The position numbers and the translations under genes were made by a program. The notes under the pieces were generated by a model. It did not search any database and was not told the origin of the DNA. It worked only from the letters and a program-made list of their open reading frames with translations. From contig NZ_FWXY01000001.1 of NCBI RefSeq assembly GCF_900176365.1, forward strand, positions 1 through 64,000: a stretch of 64,000 bases of DNA. Direction: 5' to 3'. The number at the start of each line of letters is the position of its first letter. Within the stretch, counting starts at the first letter, position 1. This document shows positions 41,819 through 52,329 of this stretch, one piece after another. This DNA is from Desulfocicer vacuolatum DSM 3385. Lineage in GTDB: Bacteria; Desulfobacterota; Desulfobacteria; Desulfobacterales; Desulfobacteraceae.

Positions 41819-43354
41819 ATGGACAAGACAAACGGAATAATATACCTCATTGGCGCCGGCCCCGGTGATCCCGGACTGATCACAGTAAAGGCTGTGGAAT
41901 GCATTAAGGCGGCGGATGTTGTCGTATATGACTACCTGGCATCCCCCACCCTTTTGTCATATGCAAAACCAGGGGCAGAAATCATATATGTGGGTAAAAA
42001 AGGGGGGGATCACACCCTTACCCAGGACAAAATAAGTGAACTGCTGGCCCAAAAGGGTGAACAAGGTCATGTGGTGGCACGACTTAAAGGGGGAGACCCC
42101 TTTATCTTTGGCCGGGGGGGAGAAGAGGCAGAAGTTCTCATTGAACGCAATATTTCCTTTGAGGTGGTACCGGGTGTCACCTCTGCCGTTGCAGCCCCGG
42201 CCTATGCAGGTATTCCCCTCACCCACCGGGATTACACCTCGTCTGTTTCCCTTATCACAGGCCATGAAGATCCTTTAAAGGAGACCTCCAGCATTCATTG
42301 GGACTGTCTTGCCAAAAGCGGCAGTACCCTTGTTTTTTTCATGGGGGTTAAAAACCTTCCCAACATCGTCAACCAACTGCTGGAAAACGGGAAATCTTCC
42401 CAAACCCCTGTGGCATTGGTGAGATGGGGAACCACCACCCGCCAGCAAACTGTTTCCGGTACCCTTTCAAACATCGTTGAAAAGGTGAAAGAGGCAAAAC
42501 TCAAATCCCCTGCCATCATTGTGGTGGGAGAGGTGGTCTCACTCCGGGAAAATATGAAATGGTTTGAAAACAGACCTCTTTTTGGGAAAAAAATCGTGGT
42601 GACACGGGCCAGGGCCCAGGCCAGCGGACTGGTGGACAAACTTCGGCATCTGGGGGCACACTGCATAGAGATCCCCACCATAAAGGTTGTGCCCCCCCGG
42701 GATAACACCCCCCTTGAAGATGCCGTCTCCTCCCTTGAAAAATATGAATGGATTATCTTCACCAGCGTTAACGGGGTAAAACACTTTTTTAACACTCTGT
42801 TTGCAAAGGGACTGGATGTGCGGGTCCTGGGCCGTCATAAATTTGCATGCATCGGACCTGTTACCCGGGATGAGCTTGGAAAATTCGGCATTGTATCTGA
42901 TGTGCTTCCCAAAACCTATCGTGCGGAATCCGTGGTGGAGGCATTTAAAGACGCTGAAATCAATGGGAAAAAAATTCTGCTTCCCAGGGCCATGGAAGCC
43001 CGGACCATCCTTCCGGAAGAGTTGAGAAACATGGGGGCCCATGTCCATGAGGTCACTGCCTATGAAACCCAGCAGGTATCCACTGCCAAAGAAGAGCTCA
43101 TGGCCCTTCTCAGAAACGGTGAAATTGACATGGTCACCTTCACCAGCTCCTCCACAGTGAAGAACTTCATGGCCCTGATTCCAGAACAGGAAAGAACCTC
43201 ACTGCTGTCAGATGTTCTCCATGCCTGCATCGGTCCCATCACCGAAGATACAGCCGTCTCACTGGGACTTGCCCCTGAAATAGTTGCTGACAGCTACACC
43301 ATTGATGGACTGGTGGACGTCATTGTGGCGTATTACACCGGAAAGGAGAACTGA
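41819..43354 (+). CDS. cobA-hemD: Fused uroporphyrinogen-III C-methyltransferase / synthase
   Basis: Residues 1 to about 248 are the SAM-dependent methyltransferase (YLIGAGPGDPGLITVKA, VARLKGGDPFIFGRGGEE, TPVALVRWGT) that makes precorrin-2. Residues from about 255 are uroporphyrinogen-III synthase (KIVVTRARAQASGLVDKL, FTSVNGVKHF, FTSSSTVKNF). 511 residues. The fusion is common in anaerobic bacteria and channels uroporphyrinogen toward siroheme, cobalamin and alternative haem. The stop codon overlaps the moaA ATG. Confidence 0.96.
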   Translation: MDKTNGIIYLIGAGPGDPGLITVKAVECIKAADVVVYDYLASPTLLSYAKPGAEIIYVGKKGGDHTLTQDKISELLAQKGEQGHVVARLKGGDPFIFGRGGEEAEVLIERNISFEVVPGVTSAVAAPAYAGIPLTHRDYTSSVSLITGHEDPLKETSSIHWDCLAKSGSTLVFFMGVKNLPNIVNQLLENGKSSQTPVALVRWGTTTRQQTVSGTLSNIVEKVKEAKLKSPAIIVVGEVVSLRENMKWFENRPLFGKKIVVTRARAQASGLVDKLRHLGAHCIEIPTIKVVPPRDNTPLEDAVSSLEKYEWIIFTSVNGVKHFFNTLFAKGLDVRVLGRHKFACIGPVTRDELGKFGIVSDVLPKTYRAESVVEAFKDAEINGKKILLPRAMEARTILPEELRNMGAHVHEVTAYETQQVSTAKEELMALLRNGEIDMVTFTSSSTVKNFMALIPEQERTSLLSDVLHACIGPITEDTAVSLGLAPEIVADSYTIDGLVDVIVAYYTGKEN

Positions 43355-44370
43355 TGACCTATCTCTCGTCCCTTCCCCACTCCCCCGGAGAGACTCCCCG
43401 GGATAACAGAACCATCAACTACCTGAGAATATCGGTGACAGACCGATGTAATCTGGCCTGTCGATATTGTGTTCCCAAACAGGACCTTCCCTTTGTCACC
43501 CACGCAGATGTGGCAAGATATGAAGAACTTCTCACCATTGTGGAAGCGGCGGCAGAGCTGGGCATTACCAAAATACGCATCACCGGCGGAGAACCCCTGG
43601 TGAGAAAAGGGCTGTTTGGGTTTATCAAAAACCTGTCTGATGTCCCGGGAATTGAAGACATTGCCATCACCACCAATGGGGTATTGCTGGAAAAAAACAT
43701 GGATGCCCTCGTGGCATCCGGTGTGCGACGGCTTAACATCAGCCTGGACACCCTGAGTCCGGAGATTTTTAAACAAATCACGGGAAAAGATCGCCATGCA
43801 AAGGTGTGGCGGGGGATCATGGCAGCCCATGACCGGGGCATTGCCCCCATCAAATTGAACATGGTCCCCTTGAGGGGTATCAATGAGGATGACATCGAAA
43901 AAATGGCCCGCCTGGTGCTCTCCTACCCCTTCCATGTGCGATTCATTGAATATATGCCCATGGGCAACTCAGGGGTCACCATGGATCAGCAGATGCTGAT
44001 TCCGGAAATATCTGCCCGGGTGGAGGCCGCCCTGGGAAGCCTGACCCCCATGGGAAAAGGTAAACACGATGGACCGGCCCGTCGCTTCACAGCCAAACAT
44101 GCGTTGGGGGAAATCGGGTTTATCTCACCGGTGAGTTCCCATTTCTGCCATCAATGCAACCGCCTTCGACTGACCTCAACGGGAATGCTCCGCCCCTGCC
44201 TTTTGCACAACTATGAAACAGACATCCTCTCCATTGTGAGAAATGGCGGCACCTGTGATGATATCAAATCTGTTATCCTTGAAACCATTGCCAATAAACC
44301 CCTGCAGCACTCATTGGGGGAAAAGGCCCCTGAAAAGATCAATTCCCAGATGTTCACCATCGGGGGGTGA
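43354..44370 (+). CDS. moaA: GTP 3',8-cyclase MoaA
   Basis: Radical SAM enzyme starting molybdenum cofactor synthesis. N-terminal cluster motif CNLACRYC near residues 32-39, ITGGEPLVR, and the C-terminal cluster FCHQCNRLR...LRPC. The protein ends in Gly-Gly, which family members need. 338 residues. ATGA overlap with cobA-hemD and a GGAG site show tight coupling. Its partner genes (moaC, moaE, moeA) are not in the window. Confidence 0.97.
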   Translation: MTYLSSLPHSPGETPRDNRTINYLRISVTDRCNLACRYCVPKQDLPFVTHADVARYEELLTIVEAAAELGITKIRITGGEPLVRKGLFGFIKNLSDVPGIEDIAITTNGVLLEKNMDALVASGVRRLNISLDTLSPEIFKQITGKDRHAKVWRGIMAAHDRGIAPIKLNMVPLRGINEDDIEKMARLVLSYPFHVRFIEYMPMGNSGVTMDQQMLIPEISARVEAALGSLTPMGKGKHDGPARRFTAKHALGEIGFISPVSSHFCHQCNRLRLTSTGMLRPCLLHNYETDILSIVRNGGTCDDIKSVILETIANKPLQHSLGEKAPEKINSQMFTIGG

Positions 44371-44479
44371 TGGGGGGCCCGCCCGGCCGGAACTGTAAAT
44401 AGCTCAATTGTCCGGTTCCTATTGCCCGTCGGGGGGAGGCCCCCCCTTAGGTAAACTTGGAGGCTACCTTTTCATATAA
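44371..44479 (+). repeat. R2 palindromic repeat, copy C (shortened)
   Basis: CGGCCGGAACTGTAAATAG, CTCAATTGTCCGGTTCCTAT and CTTGGAGGCT-CCTTTTCATATAA align with copies A and B. The left palindrome arm is mostly missing and the core has drifted, so it is an older or partial copy. It begins right after the moaA stop codon. Confidence 0.8.
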
Positions 44480-44495
44480 CGCATCTAAATCCAAT

Positions 44496-44538
44496 AAAAA
44501 AACCGATTATCGGGATTTTCCCGACAATCGGTTTTTTT
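44496..44538. terminator. Bidirectional intrinsic terminator between moaA and rplQ
   Basis: An A7 run, ACCGATTATCGGGA, three-base loop, TCCCGACAATCGGT and a T7 run. One mismatch (A/A) in a stem of about 20 pairs. It can stop the hemC operon from the left and the ribosomal operon from the right. Confidence 0.9.
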
Positions 44539-44539
44539 A

Positions 44540-44728
44540 TGGTTGCTTCACGGCAGCCCCGGATTACACCGTGGTCTACCCAAAGCAAAACTTGAAAATT
44601 TATCCGGTTTACCGGAATATTTTTCTGTAGAAAGTAAAACAAATCCCCTGAACTATGCCCGTTCATCGGCCAGCGCTCTATTTCACTGCACTGTTCGATG
44701 TTCCCCGGATCTTTTCAGGGGAATGTTT
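44540..44728. other. 3' region downstream of rplQ
   Basis: No gene seen. TTCCCC (44701-44706) pairs with GGGGAA (44718-44723) just behind the rplQ stop codon and may trim or stabilise that transcript end. Confidence 0.35.
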
Positions 44729-45088
44729 TTAGTTATCTATGATCAATTCAATCATGGCCATGGGAGCGGCATCACCGGTTCTGGGTCCCAGTTTAATAAT
44801 CCGGGTATATCCCCCCTGACGACTGCCAAACTTCTCCACAGCGTCATTGAACAGCTGATGAACCACATCTTTTTCTCTGATAACGGAAAAGGCCTGACGT
44901 CGGGCATGAAGATCTCCCCGTTTGGCCAATGTGATCATCTTATCCGCCAGTTTCCGAAGCTCTTTGGCTTTGGCGTCGGTGGTTTTGATTCTCTCATGTT
45001 TGAAAAGAGAGGTGACCATATTTCTGAACATCGCCTTTCGATGACTTGATGTTCGATTAAGCTTTACGCCTGATTTTCTGTGTCTCAT
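44729..45088 (-). CDS. rplQ: Large ribosomal subunit protein bL17
   Basis: Last gene of the ribosomal superoperon. [28 protein letters not shown] is the universal L17 start (read here in part: [16 protein letters not shown]). 119 residues, typical for the shorter bacterial form. Eight bases after rpoA, so co-expressed with it. The terminator at 44,496 lies about 200 bases downstream. Confidence 0.98.
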   Translation of the reverse strand: MRHRKSGVKLNRTSSHRKAMFRNMVTSLFKHERIKTTDAKAKELRKLADKMITLAKRGDLHARRQAFSVIREKDVVHQLFNDAVEKFGSRQGGYTRIIKLGPRTGDAAPMAMIELIIDN

Positions 45089-45096
45089 GGGAAAAT

Positions 45097-46119
45097 TTAT
45101 TCTCCTTCGTTGGGTTGGTCTTCCTCAGGTGGCACAAATCCCTCAAGATCCATTCCAAGGGTGAGATCCATGGATGTCAGAACCTCTTTTATCTCATTCA
45201 AGGATTTTCGTCCGAAATTTTTTGTTTTCAGCATTTCACTTTCAGTTCTCTGTACAAGCTGATAAATTTTCAGGATCTGTGCATTTTTAAGGCAGTTGGA
45301 ACTTCTTACAGAAAGTTCAAGCTCATCTACACTTCTGTAGAGATTATCATTAAAATTTCTTTCGGCACCATTATGCTCTTTTTCTTCCTGCTCAGGCTCA
45401 ATGTCTTCATCAAAATTGATAAATGGAGTCATCTGTTCCTTGAGAATTTTCGCAGCAAAGGCAACAGAGTCCTCAGGCGTAACACTGCCATCTGTCCATA
45501 CTTCCATGGTGAGTTTATCATAATCGGTTTTCTGACCAATCCTGGAAGTTCCAACGACATATTTTACTCTTTTAATGGGAGAAAAAACACTGTCAATGGG
45601 AATGGTTCCGACAGGCGCATCCTCATTCTTGTTGGCCGCAGAAAGTGCATACCCTTTACTGGTTCGAATCAGCATGGTCATTCGAAGCTCACCACCATCA
45701 TTCACCGTGGCAATGTGCTGCTCTGGATTTAAGACCTGGACCCGACCGTCTGGAGAGGTAATATCAGCAGCTGTTGCCGCTTTTTCTCCGGTGACATGGA
45801 GATGCACCTCTTTGTCCTCCAGGTCCGATACCTTAAATCTGATCTCTTTGAGATTCATGATTATTTCAGAAACATCTTCACTGACGTTTGAAATAACACT
45901 GTACTCATGAAGTGCTTCTTCAAATTTTACGGATACAATGGCACTGCCGTAGAGTGATGAAAGAATAATCCGCCGCAGAGAGTTACCAATGGTAATACCA
46001 AACCCCCGTTCCAGGGGCTCACACACAAATTTACCATAGGTGGAGGTTGTGGTAACGGCAACTTTCTCGGGCTTGATCATCTCGTGCCAGTTGACATATA
46101 CAAGTTCATCTGATGACAT
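45097..46119 (-). CDS. rpoA: RNA polymerase alpha subunit
   Basis: Assembles RNA polymerase. N-terminal dimerisation domain to about residue 235 ([26 protein letters not shown]-type motif, here [11 protein letters not shown]) and the C-terminal DNA-binding domain from about residue 265 ([30 protein letters not shown]). 340 residues. Follows rpsD by 43 bases, as in other bacteria, which lets S4 repress it translationally in known cases. Confidence 0.98.
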   Translation of the reverse strand: MSSDELVYVNWHEMIKPEKVAVTTTSTYGKFVCEPLERGFGITIGNSLRRIILSSLYGSAIVSVKFEEALHEYSVISNVSEDVSEIIMNLKEIRFKVSDLEDKEVHLHVTGEKAATAADITSPDGRVQVLNPEQHIATVNDGGELRMTMLIRTSKGYALSAANKNEDAPVGTIPIDSVFSPIKRVKYVVGTSRIGQKTDYDKLTMEVWTDGSVTPEDSVAFAAKILKEQMTPFINFDEDIEPEQEEKEHNGAERNFNDNLYRSVDELELSVRSSNCLKNAQILKIYQLVQRTESEMLKTKNFGRKSLNEIKEVLTSMDLTLGMDLEGFVPPEEDQPNEGE

Positions 46120-46162
46120 TGTTTATCTCCTGAATATAAACATAGGACAAACTGCAGCTCAC

Positions 46163-46789
46163 TTATTTGGAGTAAAGCTCTACAATCAGCTGTTCCTGTA
46201 TGGGCAGTGTAACATCTTCACGGGCTGGCAGACTCTTGACCGCGCCTTTAAAACCGTCTTTGTCAAGCTCAAGCCACTGGGGGATACCACGTCGAACAAT
46301 GGTTTCAAGGGACTCGGTGATGGCAGCCACATTTCGGCTTTTTTCCTTGAGCTCAATGACATCCCCTGCCTTTGTAATATAGGAAGGAATGTTGACCTTT
46401 TTACCGTTCACAATGAAATGATTGTGTCGGACAAAATGACGTCCCTGGGTTCTGGAACTGGTAAAGCCCAGACGAAATACCACATTGTCAAGACGACGCT
46501 CCAGCATACCCAAAAGGTTGGTACCGGTGATGCCCTTTTGACGATCTGCCTTGGTAAAAATAATTCTAAACTGCTTTTCAGAAATTCCGTATATTCTTCT
46601 GACCTTTTGTTTTTCCCGCAGCTGAATACCATAATCAGAGAATTTAGCGCGTCTCTGTCCATGCTGGCCGGGGGGATAGCCCCTTCGATCAAAACTGCAT
46701 TTATCTGAATAGCACCGATCGCCCTTCAGAAAAAGCTTCATATTTTCGCGTCTGCACTGACGGCAGACAGAACCTCGATAACGTGACAA
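46163..46789 (-). CDS. rpsD: Small ribosomal subunit protein uS4
   Basis: Primary 16S rRNA binder; S4 domain in the C-terminal half ([15 protein letters not shown]). N-terminal CRQC...C...C residues (C9, C12, C26, C31) mean this is the zinc-binding form. Start is TTG 46789, preceded by GGAGGAGA, so the first codon is non-standard. 208 residues. Confidence 0.97.
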   Translation of the reverse strand: MSRYRGSVCRQCRRENMKLFLKGDRCYSDKCSFDRRGYPPGQHGQRRAKFSDYGIQLREKQKVRRIYGISEKQFRIIFTKADRQKGITGTNLLGMLERRLDNVVFRLGFTSSRTQGRHFVRHNHFIVNGKKVNIPSYITKAGDVIELKEKSRNVAAITESLETIVRRGIPQWLELDKDGFKGAVKSLPAREDVTLPIQEQLIVELYSK

Positions 46790-46843
46790 CGTTCTCCTCC
46801 TTTATCTCAAAAATCAACAAACGTTAAATTGGACAGTGATGAT

Positions 46844-47239
46844 TTATACTCTTCTTCTCTTGGGCGGGCGGCATCCATTGTGGGGTACCGGGGTAACGTC
46901 CTTGATCATGGAGATATTAAACCCAATGGCATGAAGGGCACGAAGGGCGGATTCACGTCCAGCTCCCGGGCCTTTCACGTACACACTAACATTTTTCATA
47001 CCATGTTCCATGGCTTTTGCACCGGCATCTTCGGCGGCCAGCTTGGATGCAAAGGGTGTGCTTTTTCTGGACCCTTTGAAGCCCTGGATTCCGGAGCTGG
47101 ACCAGGAGATTGTATTTCCTGATTCATCGGTGATGGTTACAATGGTATTGTTAAACGTTGACTGAATATGTACAACGCCTGTTGATATATTTTTTTTAAC
47201 TCTTTTCTTGGTAACGCTCTTTTTGGTCTTTTTCGCCAT
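46844..47239 (-). CDS. rpsK: Small ribosomal subunit protein uS11
   Basis: Platform protein near the mRNA exit. [18 protein letters not shown] and the C-terminal [18 protein letters not shown] are diagnostic. 131 residues. N-terminus is very basic ([14 protein letters not shown]). 54 bases before rpsD. Confidence 0.98.
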   Translation of the reverse strand: MAKKTKKSVTKKRVKKNISTGVVHIQSTFNNTIVTITDESGNTISWSSSGIQGFKGSRKSTPFASKLAAEDAGAKAMEHGMKNVSVYVKGPGAGRESALRALHAIGFNISMIKDVTPVPHNGCRPPKRRRV

Positions 47240-47295
47240 AACTTAGCAAAGCCTCCTGGTGGTCAACCGTCAAACAACAGATGTTTTTGGTTAAC

Positions 47296-47664
47296 TTACT
47301 TTTTCTTTTTGACAGCCGCCCGTTTCGGACCTTTTCTGGTTCTCGCATTGGTGCTGGTCCGCTGGCCATGACAGGGCAGGGATTTCCGATGACGAAGTCC
47401 ACGGTAGCAACCAAGGTCCATCAGCCGTTTGATATTCATTGAGGTAAGTGTTCGAAGTTCACCCTCAACTTTATATTTACTGTCAATGACCTTTCTGATC
47501 TGATTGGCCTGCTCTTCTGTAAGGTCATCGGATTTTAATGTCGATTCAATGCCGACTTCAGAAAGGATCTCCTGGGATCTGCTTCTGCCAATACCATAAA
47601 TATAGGTGAGAGCGATCTCTATGTGCTTATTCCTGGGTAAATCTACGCCTGCAATTCTTGCCAC
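47296..47664 (-). CDS. rpsM: Small ribosomal subunit protein uS13
   Basis: Head protein contacting the P-site tRNA and the 50S subunit. [26 protein letters not shown] start, [15 protein letters not shown] central motif and a basic tail ([15 protein letters not shown]) that reaches the tRNA. 122 residues. 13 bases after rpmJ. Confidence 0.98.
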   Translation of the reverse strand: MARIAGVDLPRNKHIEIALTYIYGIGRSRSQEILSEVGIESTLKSDDLTEEQANQIRKVIDSKYKVEGELRTLTSMNIKRLMDLGCYRGLRHRKSLPCHGQRTSTNARTRKGPKRAAVKKKK

Positions 47665-47677
47665 GCTTTATGCCCCC

Positions 47678-47791
47678 TTATCCCTGTCTTTGATTATGAC
47701 GTTTATTAATACAAATCACCCGGATGACTCCCTTTCTGCGGATAATCTTGCAATCCTTACAAATTTTTTTAACAGATGCTCTGACTTTCAT
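47678..47791 (-). CDS. rpmJ: Large ribosomal subunit protein bL36
   Basis: Only 37 residues. Reading the minus strand from ATG 47791 gives [19 protein letters not shown] and on to a TAA at 47678. Cys11, Cys14, Cys27 and His32 form the zinc site of the C+ form. Located between infA and rpsM, its standard place. The protein helps finish 23S rRNA folding around the peptidyl transferase centre. Confidence 0.95.
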   Translation of the reverse strand: MKVRASVKKICKDCKIIRRKGVIRVICINKRHNQRQG

Positions 47792-47838
47792 CTTGAATAT
47801 ACTCCTCGCATCAACTGGCTCTTGCTCCCAGTGATGTG

Positions 47839-48057
47839 TTATTTATATCGATAGGTAATCCGTCCCCGGCTTAAATCATAGGGTGACAGCTCCACGGTTA
47901 CCTTATCTCCCGGTAGAATTTTAATGAAATGCATTCTCATTTTGCCTGATATATGTGCCAGCAGCTGGTGCTTGTTATCCAGTTCAACCTTAAACATGGC
48001 GTTGGGTAATGTTTCAAGCACCGTACCTTCTACTTTAATGGCTTCTTCCTTTGCCAT
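47839..48057 (-). CDS. infA: Translation initiation factor IF-1
   Basis: S1-like OB-fold factor binding the ribosomal A site during initiation. [20 protein letters not shown] and [18 protein letters not shown] 48057 gives the normal 72 residues with GAGAGGTG before it; the frame extends six codons further up without conservation. Neither map nor adk lies between secY and infA, unlike many bacteria. Confidence 0.97.
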   Translation of the reverse strand: MAKEEAIKVEGTVLETLPNAMFKVELDNKHQLLAHISGKMRMHFIKILPGDKVTVELSPYDLSRGRITYRYK

Positions 48058-48107
48058 AGTCCACCTCTCATTCAATTATTCGTCTGTGATTGTGATGCTG
48101 AATTATA

Positions 48108-49424
48108 CTACCGTCTCGATTTCACACTCCCCCCTGATTTCCCCAGGAAACCGTCATAATTCCTTGAAATCAGATGGGACTCTATCTGCGCAATCGTGTC
48201 GATGGAAACACCAACAACTATCAGCAGTGCTGTACCGCCAAAGTAGAACGGCACATTAAATTTTGTCATCAACATGGTGGGCAGAACACACACGGCAGAT
48301 ACGTAAACAGCGCCGCCCAGTGTAATTCTTGTCAGCACTTTATCAATGTATTCAGCGGTCTTTTTCCCCGGCCGGATGCCGGGAATATATCCCCCATTTT
48401 TTTTCATATTATCTGCCACATTATCAGGGTTAAAGGTAACCGCAGTATAAAAGAAACAGAAAAATATGATAAAGCCCACATAGATCAAATTATAAATTAT
48501 GGTTCCCGGACTCATGGCAGCTGCCACCGTCTGCATGACGGGCAGATCAATAAAATTGGCCAGGGTGGCCGGAAACATAATAATGGATGAAGCAAAAATA
48601 GGGGGAATCACCCCGGCGGTATTGATCTTCAAAGGAAGATGTGAACTCTGGCCTCCATACATTTTCCGCCCCACCACCCGCTTGGCATACTGCACGGGAA
48701 TTCTTCGCTGGGACTGTTCCATGAAAATAATAAATCCAATGACGGCCACCATGAGAACAATGAGAATAATCAGGGCAAAAATTCCCATCTCACCGGTGGA
48801 AACCAGACGCATGGTATTTCCCATGGCCGTGGGCATCCGTGCAACAATGCCGGCAAAAATGATCAGAGAAATGCCGTTCCCAATACCCCGCTCGGTGATC
48901 TGCTCTCCCAGCCACATGATAAAGGCAGTTCCCGCCGTCAAGGTGAGCACAGTCATCAAACGAAACCCCCATCCGGGATACATTACAATGGGTGCACCGG
49001 CCGGTGAAGTCATGCTTTCAAGGCCCACGGCAATGCCAAAGCCCTGGATCAGACTCAGGCCCACTGTGCCATATCTGGTGTACTGGGTGATTTTTTTGCG
49101 ACCCTGCTCTCCCTCTTTGGAAAGTTGTTCGAGGTGGGGGATCACCACCGTCATCAGCTGAAGGATAATCGAAGCACTGATATAAGGCATAATCCCCAAA
49201 GCAAAGACAGAGAGACGATCCAGGGCACCTCCTGAGAACATGTTGAACATTGCAAAAAGGGTGCCCCTGGCATTGTCAAAAAACGAGGCCAGTGCCGCAG
49301 TGTCAATCCCGGGTGTGGGGACATGCACACCCACCCTGTAAACAAAAAGCAATGCAAATGTAATCAAAAGCTTTCGTTTTAAGTCTGGAAGCTTGAGTAT
49401 ATTCTGATATCCGCTCTCAATCAT
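48108..49424 (-). CDS. secY: Protein translocase channel SecY
   Basis: Membrane channel of the Sec system. Ten hydrophobic segments; the plug and pore region [28 protein letters not shown], and the cytoplasmic [12 protein letters not shown] loop. 438 residues. Within the spc part of the operon after rplO (21 bases), as is universal. Confidence 0.98.
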   Translation of the reverse strand: MIESGYQNILKLPDLKRKLLITFALLFVYRVGVHVPTPGIDTAALASFFDNARGTLFAMFNMFSGGALDRLSVFALGIMPYISASIILQLMTVVIPHLEQLSKEGEQGRKKITQYTRYGTVGLSLIQGFGIAVGLESMTSPAGAPIVMYPGWGFRLMTVLTLTAGTAFIMWLGEQITERGIGNGISLIIFAGIVARMPTAMGNTMRLVSTGEMGIFALIILIVLMVAVIGFIIFMEQSQRRIPVQYAKRVVGRKMYGGQSSHLPLKINTAGVIPPIFASSIIMFPATLANFIDLPVMQTVAAAMSPGTIIYNLIYVGFIIFFCFFYTAVTFNPDNVADNMKKNGGYIPGIRPGKKTAEYIDKVLTRITLGGAVYVSAVCVLPTMLMTKFNVPFYFGGTALLIVVGVSIDTIAQIESHLISRNYDGFLGKSGGSVKSRR

Positions 49425-49445
49425 TTATAACAACCTCAGATAGAA

Positions 49446-49883
49446 TTACAGTTCAATATTTCCGCCGGCAGCCTCGATTTTCTCCCGGGCAGACCGGCTC
49501 ACAAGGCATCCCTTAAGGGAGAACGTTTTTGTCAGCTCTCCATTACCGAGGATTTTTATTCCGTCTATTTTCCCCTTTACAAGCCCTCTCTCTTTGAGAA
49601 GTGCCGCATCAATGGTGACACCGCCGTCAAAGACATCAAGGTCTGACAGGTTCAAAACAGCAATCTTTTTCTTAAAAAGGCTGGTAAAACCTCTTTTGGG
49701 AAGCCGACGATGCAAGGGCATCTGACCGCCCTCAAACCCGGGACGAACCCCGCCGCCGGATCTGGCATTGTGGCCTTTATGACCCCGGGTGGAAGTTTTT
49801 CCCATCCCGGAACCGGGACCGCGCCCCACTCTTTTCCTGCTTTTTCGGCTACCTTCTGCAGGGGATAATTCGTGCAGTTTCAC
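49446..49883 (-). CDS. rplO: Large ribosomal subunit protein uL15
   Basis: [22 protein letters not shown], then the long glycine/arginine-rich extension ([25 protein letters not shown]) that threads into 23S rRNA. The rest is a small globular domain. 145 residues. One base after rpmD. Confidence 0.98.
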   Translation of the reverse strand: MKLHELSPAEGSRKSRKRVGRGPGSGMGKTSTRGHKGHNARSGGGVRPGFEGGQMPLHRRLPKRGFTSLFKKKIAVLNLSDLDVFDGGVTIDAALLKERGLVKGKIDGIKILGNGELTKTFSLKGCLVSRSAREKIEAAGGNIEL

Positions 49884-49884
49884 T

Positions 49885-50067
49885 TTAAACCTCCTCTACC
49901 CTGACCAGATGTGGAACCTTTTTTGCCATCCCGAGGATTGCCGGGTTGTTCTTATGTTCAACGGTCATGTTTATCTTTCTCAAACCCAGCGCACGGAGAA
50001 TTCTGCGATGTTTTTCAGGACGTCCGATGATGCTTCTGATCTGCGTTAGTTTCACTTTACCTGACAT
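49885..50067 (-). CDS. rpmD: Large ribosomal subunit protein uL30
   Basis: Small 60-residue protein: [25 protein letters not shown] and a PHLVRVEE tail, the standard L30 ends. Placed between rpsE and rplO as in nearly all bacteria that carry it. It is 12 bases after rpsE. Confidence 0.97.
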   Translation of the reverse strand: MSGKVKLTQIRSIIGRPEKHRRILRALGLRKINMTVEHKNNPAILGMAKKVPHLVRVEEV

Positions 50068-50079
50068 GTCAAGTCCCCC

Positions 50080-50574
50080 TTATATATCTTCCGGTCGAAG
50101 GCCCCTTCTTCTGGCAACCTCTTCCCTGGTTTCAAGTGACTTCAGTCCGGCCATGGTCGCTCTGACCACATTGTGAGAATTATTGCTGCCAATGCATTTG
50201 GTCAAAATATCGGTGACACCCACAGCTTCAAGAACCGCACGAACAGCACCACCTGCAATAACACCGGTACCCGGGGATGCCGGTTTTAAAAGTACGCGTC
50301 CGGAACCGGCATGTCCCACCACTTCACAGGGAACAGTACCGTCCAGAAGGGATACCTTTGTCATGGAGCGTTTTGCTTTTTCCACACCTTTGCGGATGGC
50401 TTCGGGAACCTCACCTGCCTTTCCCAGACCATAGCCCACGCTGCCTTCTCCGTCACCCACCACACACAAGGCGCTGAAACTGAAATTTCTACCGCCCTTT
50501 ACAACCTTTGCCACCCGGTTGATCCGAACGACTTTATCAATCAACTGATTTTCATCTGTCTGTTTGCTGCCCAA
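50080..50574 (-). CDS. rpsE: Small ribosomal subunit protein uS5
   Basis: Accuracy and mRNA helicase protein of the decoding region. [37 protein letters not shown], and [16 protein letters not shown]. 164 residues. The start is TTG 50574 with AAGGAGGGA seven to ten bases upstream; no ATG fits. Confidence 0.97.
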   Translation of the reverse strand: MGSKQTDENQLIDKVVRINRVAKVVKGGRNFSFSALCVVGDGEGSVGYGLGKAGEVPEAIRKGVEKAKRSMTKVSLLDGTVPCEVVGHAGSGRVLLKPASPGTGVIAGGAVRAVLEAVGVTDILTKCIGSNNSHNVVRATMAGLKSLETREEVARRRGLRPEDI

Positions 50575-50590
50575 GGAACTCCCTCCTTAA

Positions 50591-50959
50591 TTAGAAATTC
50601 AACCCGGCTTCCCGGGCTCCGTCAGAAACAGACTTAACACGTCCGTGATAAAGAAAGCCATTTCTGTCGAAGGTGACTTTAGTAACCCCCTTATCCAGGG
50701 CCCGCTGACCAACAAGTTTACCCACGGCAACAGCACCTTCTTTGCCGCTGCCTTTAATACCGGTCTCTTTAAATTGGGCATCAAGGGTGGATGCTGACAC
50801 AATGGTATGCCCCTTGACATCATCAATGATCTGGGCATAGATATGGCTTGCACTTCTGAAAACGCTCAGTCTGGGGCGTCCCGAAGTACCATTGATATTC
50901 TTTCTGATTCTTCGCTTTCTCTTTAATCTTGAGATTCGCTTTGTAGTTCGATTTGCCAT
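50591..50959 (-). CDS. rplR: Large ribosomal subunit protein uL18
   Basis: Binds 5S rRNA with L5. Basic N-terminus ([15 protein letters not shown]), [20 protein letters not shown] and C-terminal [26 protein letters not shown]. 122 residues. 22 bases downstream of rplF. Confidence 0.98.
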   Translation of the reverse strand: MANRTTKRISRLKRKRRIRKNINGTSGRPRLSVFRSASHIYAQIIDDVKGHTIVSASTLDAQFKETGIKGSGKEGAVAVGKLVGQRALDKGVTKVTFDRNGFLYHGRVKSVSDGAREAGLNF

Positions 50960-50981
50960 TGTATTCTATTCCTGGTTATGA

Positions 50982-51521
50982 TTATTTTGCTGCAGCCTTT
51001 CCGGCTTTTCTGATGATTCTTTCATCTGAATACATAATTCCCTTACCTTTGTAAGGCTCGGGCGGACGGACCTTTCGAATCCGTGCTGCAGTCTCTCCAA
51101 GAACCTCCTTGTCAATGGATGACAAGGTGATCTGGGTATTTTTATCCACCTTTGCGGTAACGCCGTCAGGCAGTGTAAAATCAACGGGATTGGAATAACC
51201 GACATTCAATATCAGTTGACTTCCCTTTGCTTCGGCACGATAGCCAATTCCGTTCAACAAAAGTGTTTTCACGTACCCTGTGGTTACACCGATCACCATA
51301 TTCTGAATCAATGATCGATATAAGCCCTGCAGGGCCACGGTCTTCCGGTCCTCATTTACAGGGGAGACCAGAAGCCTGTCTTCTTCAATTTTAATTGTGA
51401 CTGCCGGATGCAGACTGCGCTGAAGAGATCCCAAAGCACCTTTAACGGCAATGGAATCATCTGTGAGTGCAATTTCCACTTTTTCAGGAATCTGGACCGG
51501 CTTTTTACCAATTCGAGACAT
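50982..51521 (-). CDS. rplF: Large ribosomal subunit protein uL6
   Basis: Two L6 domains; MSRIGKKPVQIPEKVEI at the N-terminus and the C-terminal signature PPEPYKGKGIMYSDERIIRKAGK. Sits at the factor-binding site near the sarcin-ricin loop. 179 residues. Confidence 0.98.
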   Translation of the reverse strand: MSRIGKKPVQIPEKVEIALTDDSIAVKGALGSLQRSLHPAVTIKIEEDRLLVSPVNEDRKTVALQGLYRSLIQNMVIGVTTGYVKTLLLNGIGYRAEAKGSQLILNVGYSNPVDFTLPDGVTAKVDKNTQITLSSIDKEVLGETAARIRKVRPPEPYKGKGIMYSDERIIRKAGKAAAK

Positions 51522-51535
51522 TTATCCCTCCAGTT

Positions 51536-51934
51536 TTACCAGATATTACAGAGGACTTCGCCGCCCACATTCTCTTTTCTTGCCTGCTTATCCGTCATCA
51601 ACCCTTTTGATGTGGATAAAATCGAAATACCAAGACCGTTTAATACCGGCTTAACTTCTTTGGACTTTGTATAAACCCTGCAACCGGGTTTGCTGACCCT
51701 TTCAAGTCCATGAATGGCAGGTTTATTGTCATCTACATATTTAAGATAAACACGAAGCACACCTTGTTTGTCATCTTCAAGGAATTTGTGATTCTTAATG
51801 TAGCCCTGCTCTTTCAGCACCCGCGCCAATTCTCTTTTTAATTTGGACCCGGGGATATCCACTTTTGCGAACTCTGCCTTAGCACCATTTCTGATTCTTG
51901 TAAGCATGTCCGCGATGGGATCACTCATTGCCAT
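51536..51934 (-). CDS. rpsH: Small ribosomal subunit protein uS8
   Basis: Central-domain 16S binder. MAMSDPIADMLTRIRNG at the start and the C-terminal GLGISILSTSKGLMTDKQARK (S-T-S signature). I use ATG 51934, with GGAG seven bases upstream, giving 132 residues; six extra codons are possible from 51952. In E. coli S8 represses the spc operon by binding its mRNA; no such site was searched here. Confidence 0.97.
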   Translation of the reverse strand: MAMSDPIADMLTRIRNGAKAEFAKVDIPGSKLKRELARVLKEQGYIKNHKFLEDDKQGVLRVYLKYVDDNKPAIHGLERVSKPGCRVYTKSKEVKPVLNGLGISILSTSKGLMTDKQARKENVGGEVLCNIW

Positions 51935-52045
51935 AATAATCTCCTGAAACACCTTAACTGCCCTTTCAGACAGAAAAGAACTATTCGATATCTGTTATCC
52001 AAGCTTAATATAATCAAGCCGCCAAGACCAAGTCCCGGGGAATGA

Positions 52046-52231
52046 TTACCAACTTGATTTTGTCACACCCGGCAATTTTCCGGCAGAAGCAAGATCCCTG
52101 AAGCAGATTCGACAGATACCTGCTTTCCGGATATATCCCCTGGGCCGGCCACAAATGGTGCAACGATTGTACGCCCGCACTTTAAATTTCGGCGTTCTCC
52201 CCGCCTTTGCGATAAGAGACTTTTTTGCCAA
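52046..52231 (-). CDS. rpsN: Small ribosomal subunit protein uS14, zinc-binding type
   Basis: 61 residues from a TTG start at 52231, which directly follows the strong site [38 protein letters not shown] holds two CxxC pairs, so this is the short, zinc-dependent form (type Z). The frame runs 22 codons farther upstream, but that part has no similarity. It sits between rplE and rpsH, its usual place. Confidence 0.95.
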   Translation of the reverse strand: MAKKSLIAKAGRTPKFKVRAYNRCTICGRPRGYIRKAGICRICFRDLASAGKLPGVTKSSW

Positions 52232-52329
52232 CTTTACCTCCTGGAGGGATATGTTGAATGTATGGAAAAAAACGGAGCTGCTTTTCCATAAATCCATGCC
52301 ATACCCGATTTACAACTTGCGATTAACGA

